Assembly (NCBI RefSeq): GCF_024679245.1
Contig: NC_090177.1
Location: 22,758,450 to 22,822,449, forward strand
DNA: 64,000 nt
Source: Pseudorasbora parva
Taxonomy: Eukaryota; Chordata; Actinopteri; Cypriniformes; Gobionidae
Direction of reading: 5' to 3'
Part shown: positions 1 to 12,799 of the stretch, piece after piece
Position numbering within the stretch: the first letter of the stretch is position 1
Layout: each line of letters starts with the position of its first letter
Notes under the pieces: generated by a model
The model's database searches: none
The model's input: only the letters and a program-made list of their open reading frames with translations
What the model was told of the DNA's origin: nothing
Program-made: the position numbers and the translations under genes

Positions 1-230
1 CCTCGTATTATAAATCATGCGCACGTTTTACTAATTTGTTCCCTCGATTTATAAATCAAGCACACAATTTAGCTAATCAAGGCCACGATTTAGTTAACCT
101 TGCACACTATTTATAAACCGAGGGAACGTAATAGTAAAACGTGCGCACTATTTATAAATCGCGGGAACGAAATAGTAAATCGTGCGCATGATTTAGCCTA
201 CTAGTTATTTACTGCATGTGCGGGGCTCCT
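1..230. repeat. Dispersed repeat with inverted and direct 40-bp units
   Basis: Bases 17-55 and 109-148 are near-perfect inverted copies (gcgcacgttttacta...ttccctcg / cgagggaacg...tagtaaaacgtgcgc). A third copy at 149-190 is direct to the second. Foldback DNA-transposon remnant is the likeliest class. Its left end lies outside the window. Confidence 0.6.
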
Positions 231-1780
231 GACAAAAACAACTGTTGTATCCAAATGCATATCTCATTGCAAAAGACAGAATAACTAAAAAACTCTTAGC
301 TGTTATGCTAGTGTATTTCAAAATACTGACAAAATCTACTTTTAGCAGATATTTCTATTTAAACATCTTTGAAAAATTAAACCAAACATTGATGACTCAT
401 CCTGCACTACACAGAATGTCGTCCAATCAAATGCTCTCTAGGATGAGCATGCCACACCCCTTGATACCACCTGCAACCAACTATCAAACCAACCAACCAA
501 CTAGCAAAGACTGTTTTAATAGGAAATACATGAAAAAAAGGAAAGCTGTTTATCATGAAAATTAATGTGGTCTCAATAAATTCAAGGATATATACCTGAA
601 AAGAGATTTTGAAACCTTTGTATAACAAGATCTAAAAAAGTTAGTCATTAATGGGTTTTTTTTTTCCATCTCACTTCCCGTCAAACTCTTCCTCCTTTCT
701 TTAAGAAAAAGTAATCTATGTGACAAAGGCTACCTGTGCCATAAAAGAGCAGAGCAGACAAATAAAAGAGCAGAATGTGGTGAAAGCAAATAAAGGAGGA
801 GGTGGAGCGAGAACAGTTTTACTGCTGCGTGTTTAATTGAAGTCATTGATGGGAGAGTGGCACGTTCCCTCGGGGTCGTGAGGAGAAAGGACAGCTCAAA
901 GCGAGAGGAAGGGGCTGGACCGCTGTAAAACAGCTGCTTTTTCACAAAGTCATCCATTTCCAGTAGAAAGTTATATTGTAGAGTCAGATTTTCATGGTAA
1001 TAAAGGGGCCAATGTTTTTTTTTTTTTTTTTAGTTTTTTTCCCTTATGTCCAAGTAAACAACAGTTAATTTCAAAAGACAAACAGATGTACACATATAAA
1101 GATGAACCATGTGGTTAAAATCAACAGGATTTTTCTTAAGACATTTTTTATTTCAAATGAACCCTGCAGGTTTTACCAAATCATGGAAAACAGGATCCTT
1201 CTGCCAATCCAACACCTATCATAATTAGATTGAAGCTGTTAGTTAAATAAGTCAAAATCCCTCTTTTTGAAAAAAAAAAAGATTATTTTAAAAAAAAAAG
1301 TGTGAAATAATGTGATAAATGGAAACTCTGGCTAGTTTGTGCGTTGTTGTTTATGTTGGATTTTTGTACTTAAACATGCCATCTGGACTGAATTGAAGTA
1401 AATTTAATGTTTAAAACATGCCTGTCATTGTGAAGAAGTGCACTGTTTGGTCATTTGTCCACTCAGTATGTGGGAAAAGTATCAGAATATAATAAATTAC
1501 TCCACCTTAAATTACATTTTCTACAACATTGTGGTTTGCATTATTTACGGTCTCTGTAGTGTCTTAACCATAACCTGCCTGATCATCAGTCTCCAGTCTT
1601 GTTAATCTTAGTCCATTTGTTTTTCACTGTCAATAAATTTGGCTTTAGTCATTCAAGTGCTTGGCTTTTACATCAAGATTTAAATGAACACCAGACTGTT
1701 GTGTCTGAAATCTCTTCTGTCCACAGAATGACTTTTCCACACAGAAACTTTATTAGAAATACATGGGTCTTGGAAACATC
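231..1780. other. Intergenic AT-rich DNA, nothing recognised
   Basis: No coding exon, RNA gene or convincing repeat family. Short poly(A)/poly(T) tracts at 656-666, 1014-1032 and 1270-1300. Short open frames here lack codon or splice support. Confidence 0.5.
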
Positions 1781-1900
1781 TCGGTTACATATGTAACCCT
1801 TATTCCCTGAAGGTGGAAACGGAACGTCACCAACATTATGCGGATGCATGTGAGCCCAGGGATCCCCATAACGTTGGTGGCGTTCTGGCATAACGTCGGA
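1780..1900. repeat. Transposon-end fragment
   Basis: ctcggttacatatgtaaccc contains a palindrome (ggttacatatgtaacc) followed by ttccctgaaggtgg, a pattern repeated widely at ends of cyprinid DNA transposons (from general knowledge). Only one end is seen. Confidence 0.4.
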
Positions 1901-2389
1901 TGTGACTGACTGAAAAGGGTTAAAATATGAAATTTTGTTCAAATATGAAATTCATTATAAAAAATGATTGTAAATTGCATACACCTACTTGGTTATGAGT
2001 GACAGTTAAGATTGAATAGAAGAAAAAAAAATATCAAAGTAAATATCACTGTCAACTTAAAAATAGAATTTATGTCTGTGTGTGTGTTTAGGATAAATAA
2101 ATATAGCTATGAAATAGCCTTAGTCCGAAAAAAAAGAGTTATTATTACTAGATTTATATAAAACATTAATAAATAAAATAAATAGGCCTACATTTATTAA
2201 AAATGTAAATGTATTGATTGATTTAAAAATACTTAAATATTTCCACCACATTTCATATGAAGTATTTTGGATTTCACGTCGATTGATTGACTGATACAGA
2301 TTCTTTAGGTTCAGAAGTGGCCATACCTGCAATACCAACCTGTTTGTCACTAATGTGTTAAATGAAAGTTCATCCTGCATTTCAAACAA

Positions 2390-3700
2390 AGCCCATCACT
2401 TTCCCTCTATTATCAGACCCTAATGCTCTCAGACAGGGAGAGTGATTCTAAAGATGCACTGCATTTTATTCTCCTGACAGCAGGATGATTACAGTTTGTT
2501 TTATTTATCTCTCCCTTTTTTGTCATTTTAAGGTCTCTGTAAGTCCTGCTGTTTTGCCATTTTAAGGCCAAACTTTAATCTCTATATCTGTGTTTTGTTC
2601 TGTCCCCTCCTGCTGGAGACTGAGCTGTGAGACAAAGCGCTGTTTACACTAATGGCCCACTAGGCCTTTCACTGCAGAAACAAACAGCGCTGGGGAAAGT
2701 GAATAGAACTTAACATTTTGACATTTTTCCACATGCTCTCAAAACCAATATTGACCTAGCTGCCCTGCAAGGTGGGCTTTAGTCCAAGGACTTGGCATTA
2801 AAACCAAACCCATGCATCTCAAGCAGCAGGCAGCAAGTCAAGGGGAGAGCCCAACAATGTCCTGCCCAGGATGGGGTTCTCCTGCTGGGAAGGCAGAGTG
2901 GACACTGTCCTGGGCTCAAGCTGGTACACAGAAACAGCCACAATGAAAGGCTCCATGCCACCCCCCTGCTTTAATGATTCCGTCTGCGAAGGCCGATTGT
3001 GGCCGAACCGCAGACCCCGCTGGTGCCGATGCAGAAACAGGAAAGGGACAGCGGGGAAACCCGTAAGTGTAGTACCACCCCATAGCAGGGAGTGCTTCTC
3101 AAAGGCCACATTACAATCAATTAGGGCCCTAATGAGCAGGATTTGGACTTGTAACCTGTGGCTTAGAGTCAGTATTTAGCAGAAACTCAGCGGCGCAGCT
3201 GGGCGACGCGTCAATGTTTTCAGAAATAGCTTCGACTGGAAGAGTGACGCGGCGGGGAAGTGCGGCGTGTGTGAAGGTGTCTGCTTCTGCTCAGGAAAAC
3301 ACACAAACACGTAGACTCTCTCCTCTAAATGGAGAAGACACTAATGGTAATGAGAACAAAAGGAGCAAATCTCGCTCAATAAAATCCATTCATTTAGCAC
3401 AGCCCTGGATGAATGTACTAGATGTCACAGGCAGCGAGGCGACACATGGGTAATGTGAAGAGAGCAAGCAGAGAGCCTTGAGGCCAGAAGTTTACAACAT
3501 TTACATACATGGCCAGCAGCCGTTTCAACAGGTCTAAGCTCACAGGGGGTCCGACAGAGAGAGTGTTGTGTATTTAGGGGTAACATGGCCCCAGGGCCCC
3601 CACAGTATGACTGCACAGGAGGACTCTCAAATCGCAAGGTCCTTCACATCTGAGAGGGAGGGACGTCTCCCCCTATTGTCGGCAGGGGGGAGAGAGCAAA
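2390..3700. other. Unique, GC-richer intergenic block; candidate regulatory DNA
   Basis: No recognised repeat or exon. Base composition is richer in GC than the flanking 1.9-2.39 and 3.78-4.7 kb. Overlapping open frames on both strands at 2779-3180 reflect composition rather than a gene: they have no domain and no splice support. Confidence 0.35.
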
Positions 3701-4789
3701 AGGAGGAGGATAAATTGATCAGGGTTTATGTTTGGGTCAAATATGGACAAAACCCAAACCAGTGCATGGTTATACATAACTAACAGATAATATTGCTCTG
3801 AGACTGTGCATTCCTGTTCACATTTTGACATAAAAAAAAATCAATCATATAAAAATCTTAAGCACCAGTTTTCTTGCAATGTCAGGTTATTAAAATGAGC
3901 TGAAGTTTGATTGTTATCAGCTCTTTGTTGTACATGTAAACATCATGACAAGATAGTGAAGACAGTGCAGAAAATGATGTGGGAATGAGATGAAGAAACA
4001 GTGAGACTCAAACTCACGTTGGCTGCATGATGTTTGCAAATGATCTGCAAATGATCTGCGGGACCCAACACAACAGAGTGCACTCGGCAGGATCCCGCAA
4101 CATATAAATATCTAAAGATGAAATAAAAGCTACTCAAATATATTTTATGTGTTTAGGCTACAGAAAGTTTAAGCAACAAAAATATATGGTTTACAGGCAC
4201 AGAGTTGGATATTCTCAAAGTTCTCTGATTATATACAGCAGAAAGGAAAAGTACCTTCCTGTTGGCTTCATCAACAAATACATCAAGATGCGGTCTGATA
4301 AGTGTGATGTCCTTCAAAATATAACATATTTATGGCAGAAATGGGACTAAAAAATCCATCTTGTGCAGACCTCATCTAATGAGTGATTTATAATCAAGGT
4401 ATTAATCAATATTTATCCTTTTACATATTAAATGATTCATTTGTTAAATGGAATTTGCTCTCTCCATGCGTGTACTTTATTTTTCTTTTCTATATTTAAA
4501 CACAAGAGTATACTGGTGAATATTATTCAGTTCCAAGGATGTCTGTACCTCTTACTGGGAGAAAAGAACATGCTATCATGTATGTTTTGGGAAAGTTTCT
4601 GGTCGGATTTCAGACAAATCCAACCTTGAAGAAGGTTGTGTATCTGTGCTAGTATTCTGTGTTAGATTAGTATTGGAGGTGGACAACTGGCATCCTAGGG
4701 GGATTGAATGACTTAATATTCTGGACAAGTTGGCGTCTAGAAACGCAGTTCTACAAACTGGAAGGTCATGTTGACTAAATCCATTTATG

Positions 4790-5460
4790 TGTCATCTACA
4801 TGAGTAATGGAGTGTGGCGAGGTAGATGTGCGAGAGACATGGGAAGAGCGAGCGAGACCGGTACATGACTGAGAATGAGCGTCACCTGTGAGCCACACCG
4901 GTCTCGAGTCCTCTCATGAGCTCGGAGGCATACAGTATAAGGATGAGCGACACCAGGGAAGGACAAAGAGAGGACCAGGCCTGGGGTCCGTTATTCGTAC
5001 CTCTCTTAATACATCTGAGATGATTTGACAGATCCCAGATCTTTTAATCGTGATAACTGATCTCTGGCTAATTTAGTTTTAGCAAATAAAGAGAAAAAAT
5101 TGAAATCGTAATCAAAGGACCCCTTTAAGTAAGGGATAATGTAAATCCAGCCGGTTGCAGAATAAATGCAGACTACAACAAATGGCTGGTAGGAACTACA
5201 CCAAGCTTCTTCCCAGGTTGGTGACATCACAAACCCTACAATTTACATAAACCCTGCCCCCAGGAACACACAACAAAGAGGGTTAGGCCATGTTGGACTG
5301 CTTAAGAGAGAGAAAGTCAGCTTAAGATGCCGCATCTATCTTTTCACATTTTATTTATGCTAATCGATGACTTGAAGCTCGTTAACTCCACATCTTCTTC
5401 TTTCGCCTGTTCCCTTTTAGGGGTCGCCACAGTGAATCATCTGCCTCCATCTAGTCATCT
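4790..5460. repeat. MITE-like repeat and LINE-type fragment
   Basis: From 4984 (ggggtccgttattcgtacctc) to about 5230 the sequence has the look of a common cyprinid MITE. At 5392-5460 the segment with cccttttaggggtcgccac is a familiar dispersed fragment. Assignments come from memory of fish repeats, not a search. The preceding 4790-4980 is GC-richer and unclassified. Confidence 0.4.
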
Positions 5461-5913
5461 AGTTAACTCCACATCAGCTACATAAATTAAACTAACCATT
5501 CAGAAACATCCTGTTGCATTCTATGTTGTCACTTCTTCTTGAGTCTCTCCATCATTGCCTGACTCCAGTTTGAACATAAAAGGCTGAACAGTTTCTGACA
5601 TTTTCACTGCTCGTCTTAGTGAGTTAATCGGAGCTGCTAACTCAAGCCTTTGGAGCTCCGCCCTCTTCTAGAAAGGAGGGCAGGGAACACCGGCTAATTT
5701 GCATTTAAAGGGACATAAAAAATGACAATTTTAACGTGCTGTAAAAAATTATCTGCGGGGTATTTTAAGCTAAAAGTTCACATACACACTCAACATAGAC
5801 TTATTTTACATCTTGTTTAAAGGGACATCGCTAAGTGCTGGCCTGGCATGCATGGGGATTGTTTTGAAAATGTTGCCATCTATACAAAGATTTTTGTTTT
5901 GTTTTTGTTTTTA

Positions 5914-6050
5914 CTACACTCTAAAAAAATCCTGGGTTGTTTTAACCCAATTTTTAGTCAAATTTGGACAAACCCAAACGTTGGGTTAAAAATGTTATTT
6001 GAAAATTGAATCCAACAAAAATTGGGTTAAAACACCCTGTTAAAAAACAA
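5914..6050. repeat. Short palindromic MITE
   Basis: tacactctaaaaaaatcctg start and several alternating gggttgttttaaccca / aacccaa-ttgggtt units that pair with one another. Typical non-autonomous DNA transposon of fishes. Confidence 0.6.
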
Positions 6051-6989
6051 ACAATTAACCAATATACAATCCATACATTTTCCAAACCAATTCAAAGCAC
6101 TAAAAATCTTTATCAAATCGGCAGCATCATTCAGTATTAAAGTTCTCTGTTGCCCTCAAAGTAGATGTGTATATATACAACCCAGTTTTTAGATTTACCA
6201 CAGGTGCCTCTAATATCTTCCCCATTATCTCAGAAAGAACAACAACAAAAAAACTAGCATAAGCCTTTAAAAATAGTCTGATAAATGGATACTGTGGGGC
6301 ATCACACACGCAAAAAACGTTTGTGGACACCAGACAGGAGCGGCTATGAAGTGGTGCCTGAGGGTAATAAAAGTATAGCGCATGTACCCATGAAGAGGTT
6401 TTTTAATCAAATGGAGCGTACGAAGCAACCAACCCCCCTCTAAGTGTTCACCTCAGCAACCCCACCCCAACAGTAAGAATTAAAGTATTTAATGTTATTT
6501 CGCTGTGTGAACCTCATAATGCATTAAAGGCCTAAATGTCTTGAAGTCCTGCTCCTGCCTCTCTTATCATATTGGCCTCAGTGGGAGCTTGGAGAGGGAG
6601 TGAAGGAGCCGAGGTTTATTTTGAGTTTCCCATTGTTTAGGCAGGCCCGTGTTGTTCTTGGTGGCTAAGAGTGAAACTTCATTCCCAGCATGCAGCTCAC
6701 CCTGTTTGATTAAAACTAAGACTATCATGGAAAGCTAACAGCTTGTGTTTTCAACCGACTGTCGCTCTCATCTCTTTGAAGCTTAAGCAAAGTCATATTT
6801 TGCACGTTTTATATCACTTATGTCACTTTTTTTAACCCCACTGCCTTTGAAAAGATCAAAATCAACCTAGTCAGACATCCAAGATAGTCTAAACTGAGAA
6901 GGTCTGGACGAAGTAGGTTTGTGCTTCATCAAAAATCATTATTGCCACCTCTAATCCTTAAGACATAAAAAATGACTGTCCAAAGAGAA

Positions 6990-7790
6990 CTTCTGAGAGC
7001 TACAGACAGCCGTTGGGCCTTTTACACAAAGGCCACACTGCTCTAAATGCGCTTGCCAATCACAAAGCAGAGGCTGAGAACTTGCAGTGTTTCATGTGAC
7101 TGCGATGACATCATGGGGATTGCTGTTGAGGAGCCGTGGACCTTGGGAGCTGTTTGCTGTCTGGCAGGTGTTTCTTTCTCTTTATTTTACCTCTTTTTTA
7201 TTTTTTTCTTCTCATGCGATGAATGAGAGAGTAAATATCACTTCAAAGAGCAGGGCAGCTCCACATTGAGCTGTGGGAGAGAGGGGCAGGGAGCTCCTGC
7301 GGAGAGGTATAAAAAGTTCTTGTCTCTTGTTGGCAAGGTACACCATAGATTAACGGCTCGGAGGGCTGTGTCGGCTTTTATTCACCATCATAAGTCTGGA
7401 ACACCACAGTGTGATAACCTTGAGAAGTTTCAAGACATATATTCAAGTATATACTTTCGATCAGTGTGACGTTTGTGGCCTTTAAAGGACTAAAAACTGC
7501 TTTAAAGGGCTAAGCCCTGCCTGACCTTTGACCTATACCTTTTTCTCATGCCTCATTAAACAAAGCAACACATCGGTTGCAGCTACTTGTTATCCTACTG
7601 TTATGGCAACATTCAAGCTCCAACCTCTTGCCTCAGACCGTGTCGTCATCTACATAAGGGCTATTACCGTTCAGAAAGCAGCACTCCTCCAGAATGAGGT
7701 CCTGTCAGCAGCACTTGCTTGGAATCCACCTTATTGTCCAGAGAATGGGGCTGCCTGGGCACAAATTCTTCTATGCTTTTAATGAGAAAG
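6990..7790. other. Unique intergenic block; candidate regulatory DNA
   Basis: Free of recognisable repeats. Contains a CRE-like tgacatca at 7105-7112 and an SRY/SOX-like acaaagg at 7026-7032. These short matches occur by chance and are only weak evidence. Confidence 0.3.
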
Positions 7791-8850
7791 AAAGAATTGA
7801 CTCATTGGTTATGTTAATGTAGTTGTTTTCACCTCCAAATCTTATCTACAGCCTCGCTGGTCTCATTTAGCTCTGAGTAATTTGACAGCATTGGTGAAGA
7901 ATGTTGCCATTCAACAAGAGAACTAAACATCGGGACTCTTCAAAAACGTAATTTACACATACAAACAAACTCACAAAAGAAACAAATTACTGCTAATAGA
8001 ACATGTAAAGTGTACAGAGGGTATTTTGAAAAATCTTTTAATAGTTGCATGCAAGAATATCATTTTATTGGGTCTCTAAAAGTCACCATGAAATCAAAAT
8101 GGACAGTTCTTGGAATATTGCAGTAATTATTATAAATTATTTTAGATAAGTCATAAATGAGTCAGTCAGCAAAACCTCCAGAGCCGTTAATGGGCTTACA
8201 GCTGACTAAACCATGGTTATGTATGAATCGAAAGTAAGTGCTTAAAAACATACATTCACATCAGAATATTCTTTTTTTAAAATCTATATTTTACCGAAAC
8301 AATGTTGGTTATTGTTTAGCATATGGGTCCAATTGTGATATTTATGTAGCACAAATGCAATCAGATTTGCTAAAGCGAGTATCGGATAAGAAATAATTTA
8401 TACAACTATAAACACTAAAGTTCATCTAACATAAAATACTGTAATCTAAAACATCCCTTCACCAAAGCCCAAAGAATTAACCAGTTAAATGGCAAGGCAA
8501 GAGATTATGTACTTTTTCAACTAAACTTTTTTTCAGTCTGAATTAACTCATTTCTCCTTATCTAAACATCCAATTATCACAACTAAATTCTTCCAAGACC
8601 AAATAACCCATGTTATCCAAATGAATAGCCTAAAATACTCTAATGCTCAACAATTGTCATATTTTAGCCTATTTTTATTTTTCCAAAGGAATTTAAGGGG
8701 AAACATCGAAGACGAAGTCAATAATCCAATGAAACACAACTGAGAATTCAATTAATTCTCCTTCGCTTTAAAAGAGCAACACCTGAGCAATAAAACTTTT
8801 CACTGGGTTAAGCTGTTGTCACCAGTGACTGATTAGCTAGTGGTGTTTAC
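7791..8850. other. AT-rich intergenic DNA, nothing recognised
   Basis: No exon, no family-level repeat identified. Long runs of A/T with no splice-supported open frame. Confidence 0.5.
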
Positions 8851-8859
8851 CTAAATGAG

Positions 8860-9720
8860 AGAGAATTGCTGATCCAAATCAGGAGGACGCAAACAGACTC
8901 CTCTGGAGAAGGAAACGTTTGTATGCTCTGGGGCCATTTACCTGACAAATAAGATAAGATTTAGCTCTAACTCCTCTGAGACACTGCGCTCCTGTAGGTC
9001 CCGTTCTAAAGGACTGAAGTGAGGAGGGTGAGTGCTGGTGATTCAGTGATTTAATTGGATGTTAAACACTCTACCTTCTGTAATGATCCCGTCATAGCAA
9101 TTACAAGTTTGGAAAGTTCTACCCTCTAACTTCTCCCTTGGTCAGGCTCCAGCAGAAGCATTTTTCAAACAGCTTCAGCCGCCAGAAACATTTCAAACTG
9201 TATAAATGATAAAAGGCACGTCTAGTATGATTTATTGGAAGCCCACAAGCACAAATAGCATCTCAGTTGCTATTCAGGCCCCAGCCTGAAGCCTGGCATA
9301 GTGCAAGGGGAAGTCCAGGGAAAGCACCGGACCTCACTCCTCTCAGCAGCAAGCTATTACTCTGTCTGTCCAGCCAATCCGTGAGCCCCATAGTAAGGGA
9401 GTGTACCGAGAGATGGAACAGGAGGGAGTCCAGACGTGTCCTCCCCAAACCGAGCTGGGTGTGTTTGCGGTGAGAGAGCGGATGCCCTGTGATTTACTGT
9501 CTGATCCTGACTGCAGTCCAGCCTTGACGTCATCCCCTTTCTACTCCTGCAGAGCCGAGCACACAGGCGCACGAAACACTCCCTAAAGCAGTAATGTCTC
9601 AACGTTCTGCTCGCCTGGCTGCTCTGCCAGGACTCAGCTCTACTGTACACGCTCAGTGGGCTGGAGAGAACAGAAGAAGCAGTGTACGAGCCATGGAGCG
9701 TGGGCTGAAGGCACACCCAG
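8860..9720. other. Unique intergenic block, GC-richer at 9240-9700
   Basis: Open frames overlap on both strands at 9263-9716, as expected for stop-poor composition. None resembles a known domain and no splice pattern supports an exon. Could hold a regulatory element. Confidence 0.3.
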
Positions 9721-10285
9721 ATAAGTCTAAGAATGGGATTTAACTATCTAAAGGCTGTGTTTGTGTAACAGTCAGCCTAATGGGTATATGAAAGAGCATC
9801 ACAGATGATGTCAAAAGTGTCATACAAAGCATAATGGCTTATATGTGTGAAAGCACAACTTTCTGATGCTGCGTCCATAATCATGGCTGCATCTGAAATC
9901 TTAGAAATGCTGCCTTTGGAGGAGGCATGTTAAGGTAGCAAAGCATTAAGTCACATCCGAATCCAAGTTAGCTTCACTTCCGGTCTCCTGAGATACCGCC
10001 ATCTGATCGATTTTTGAAGGCAGCATATGATTCCTTCAGTGCCTTTGATATTCCACAAACCTTTGCTTTCCATTTCATGACAGTTAAGCTAAAAAGAAAT
10101 ATGGCATCTGAAAGTTGCGGCTGGTGGTCAGTTTGAGTGTAAATGTACATTGTTGAGCAATGTTTTCCACTTTTGAGGTCATTTAGCGAGAATTTAATAT
10201 TGTAGTATTTAAATTCGCTACGTTTTCATTAAACCATTATACTCTGCCTCAGAAGTCTGTCCGAGGCAACAAGTCAGCTGCCTAA

Positions 10286-10634
10286 GGGGCCGTTTACACA
10301 ACACCATTTTCAGTTAAAAACGGGAAACTTTTTTGTTTTGCCCACTCATTTAAATGACATCAGCGTTTTAGGAGCCTCAAAATGCAAACTTCTAAAAACG
10401 GGTTTCAAAGTGCAAGTTTTTGAAAACGATACCCTTATCATCTCTGTGTAAACTACAAAGACATGAATTTGTGAAACCAGTGACGTCATGCACGTGTATT
10501 GCGTGTTCAGTCCATAGGCACGTTTTTTAATTGTTTTCGCGGATCCATGTGAACATGTGGATTGTTTTGACAAAAAACACAAAGAAAAAAACGTTTCTGT
10601 TTTTAGTACATCATTGTCATGTAAACATACCCTA
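10286..10634. repeat. MITE with ggggccgtttaca-type ends
   Basis: Left end ggggccgtttacac (10286) and right end gtaaacataccct (10621-10633) are imperfect inverted copies. The interior has repeated ttaaaaacgg/aaaaacg motifs. No coding capacity. Confidence 0.65.
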
Positions 10635-10755
10635 AGTTTGCAGATGCAGTCCTCTACATGCATTGCATTGCTGCCATGTGATTGGCTGATTAGATTATTT
10701 GTGTTCACAAGTCCTTGAACAGGTGTATCTAATAAAGCGGGCAGTGAGAAAGAAA

Positions 10756-11146
10756 GCTGCATCCGAAATCACATACTTCCCTAAATAGTAGACGAAAACA
10801 TGTGACGAATAGTATGTATGAATTCGAAGTAGCCTACTCATAAAAGAGCAGGCAAAAAGTACCCGGATGGCCCACTTCTTCCAGCAAGCTTTCTGCAAGA
10901 TTTACTGTCCCATGAGGCCACGGGAGAGGATTTGTGAATGGCGTAAAGCGACGTAACTGATGCTGATAGGACACATGATAATGGCAACATGGCAAATACT
11001 GTATAGCACATCCAGATTACATTCATACTACACACATTCATTCTATATAGATATACATACTTTTAGCAGTTGTGAAGTAATTACTTATTCAAAGTTATTC
11101 TTATTCTAAGTACCTATTTAAGAGAGTATGCAATTTCGGATGCAGC
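10756..11146. repeat. 391-bp MITE with gctgcatccgaaat terminal inverted repeats
   Basis: Left end gctgcatccgaaat (10756-10769) and right end atttcggatgcagc (11133-11146) are perfect 14-bp inverted repeats. A diverged second copy lies at about 15270-15510, sharing ctgtcccatgaggccacggg and nearby segments. Confidence 0.85.
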
Positions 11147-11159
11147 CATATTTATATTA

Positions 11160-11545
11160 ATATTTATATCCGTCCTTCGGATGAGACGTTAAACCGAGTT
11201 CCTGACTCTCTGTGGTCATTAAAAATCCCAGGATGTCCTTTGATAAAAAGAGTAGGCGGTGTAACCCCGGCATCCTGGCCAAATTTGCCCATTGGCCTCT
11301 TTCCATCATGGCCTCCTAATCATCCCCCTCTCCTGATTGGCCTAATTACTCGGTCTCCTCTCCACCAATCAGCTGGTGTGCGGTGGGCGTTCTGGCATAA
11401 TATGGCTGCCGTCACATCATCCAGGTGGATGCTGCACATTGGTGGTGGTTGAGGAGATTCCCCCCTTCCATGTAAAGCGCTTTGAGTGCCTAGAAAAGAG
11501 CTATATAAATGTAACAAATTATTATTATTATGATATACAGCAAAG
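11160..11545 (+). repeat. 3' end of a fish LINE/SINE-type retroelement
   Basis: Runs from tccttcggatgagacgttaa to gtaaagcgctttgagtgcc, then aaaagagctatataaatg and an (ATT)n tail at 11520-11531. The one-sided end with a short ATT tail is a retroposon signature. Recognised from memory as a widespread fish repeat. Confidence 0.65.
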
Positions 11546-11999
11546 GTTGCCAGATCAGCTTCAGGATCCAGCAGGAAGGTTTGTAGCTGCAGCTTTGGTG
11601 ACTAGAGCAGATCTGGCAACCCGGATGCAGAAACACTACTGACTTCATGATTGGTAGATCGGTGGAGGGCGGAGCTTCAGGCCAAAACACAACATGACAA
11701 CATCAACATCAGTTGAGGGCTGCAACAACAACTATCAACTATCAACAATCAACCCATACCCATGTCTTGAACCTCAAGTATATATATTACAAAGAAACTG
11801 TCCACTGGTGAGACATCTTTCAAGATGAATAAATATAAATTGATTCTGCATAATTCAACAACATTTCCAATAAGGAAAAGTTTAGAAATTGACAGTGCAT
11901 CTGCAAAATCTTGGCTTGATAATAAGTACATGCCTTACCATTCTTAAATTACTTATTGCCATTTGTATGCCAAGCAATACCTTTCATCAGTGCTATTCA

Positions 12000-12450
12000 A
12001 CACTTACAGAGGTCATTGTTTCTCTGTCCAGGGCTGATTGGGTTGTGAGGAGTAATAGCCGCAGACCTGAGAGGTCAGAGGGCAACTCTCAGTCCATTCA
12101 CAGCATGGCTAAATGAATGAGTAGTGACAGCCCTGCTCTTGTTATCAGCCATGATGAGTGACGGGTTGAGTGAAGAGGGCTGTGTGTCCAGCGCTGGTTT
12201 GTATAGGTCTGTAGGCATGCAGCATGTCAATTCTAGAGCTGGCCAGTGCCTGGCCCTGCCGGTTCCCATTGTTTTGTGGGCGCTGATAACCCGGCGACCT
12301 CAGGGAAGCAGGTTGAGCCATCAGTCTGTGTGTGGTAGAAGGGCCTGTCAGACCTTTGTCATCAGATCACTCATTAACAAACACTTCCACCAGCGGAGAA
12401 TGGATCTGTGATCAGTCCTGGTATGTTTAACTCAGAGCAAACACACAGGC
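12000..12450. other. Unique GC-richer block; candidate regulatory DNA
   Basis: Repeat-free. Contains GATA-type motifs in both directions (ttatcagcc near 12139, gctgataac near 12279). No exon signature. Confidence 0.3.
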
Positions 12451-12799
12451 CGTGCAGGAGGTTGAGAGGATGCAGTGCGTCTGTCTGGAAGGATTTTAAT
12501 CACATTTCCTGTTAGCTCGCCCACCTCAGCTTGCCTATTAATGCATCCATATCTTTCTGTGATAATAACACTTCTTCTGTCCTTTGAACTTTCAAGGGAA
12601 ACTTTTTTTTCTTCCTTTACCCCTTGCCATTCTAGCTTCTACTATTCTAAACACTTTGAAACTTTGTATGAGCATGTGTTTACTACCTTTTTAGGATTAA
12701 TCATTTGTTGTATTCCTCATTTTTATGTGGATATAAGCATCTGCTAAATTAATAAATGTAAAATTAACAAAATGCTCTGTAAAAATTATTTGCCATTTC

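Noticed and set aside
2779..3180. Gene suggested by four overlapping frames
   Set aside because: Same reason; no family resemblance in any frame.
9263..9716. Gene suggested by overlapping open frames on both strands
   Set aside because: No domain, no splice pattern, and openness on several frames points to composition.
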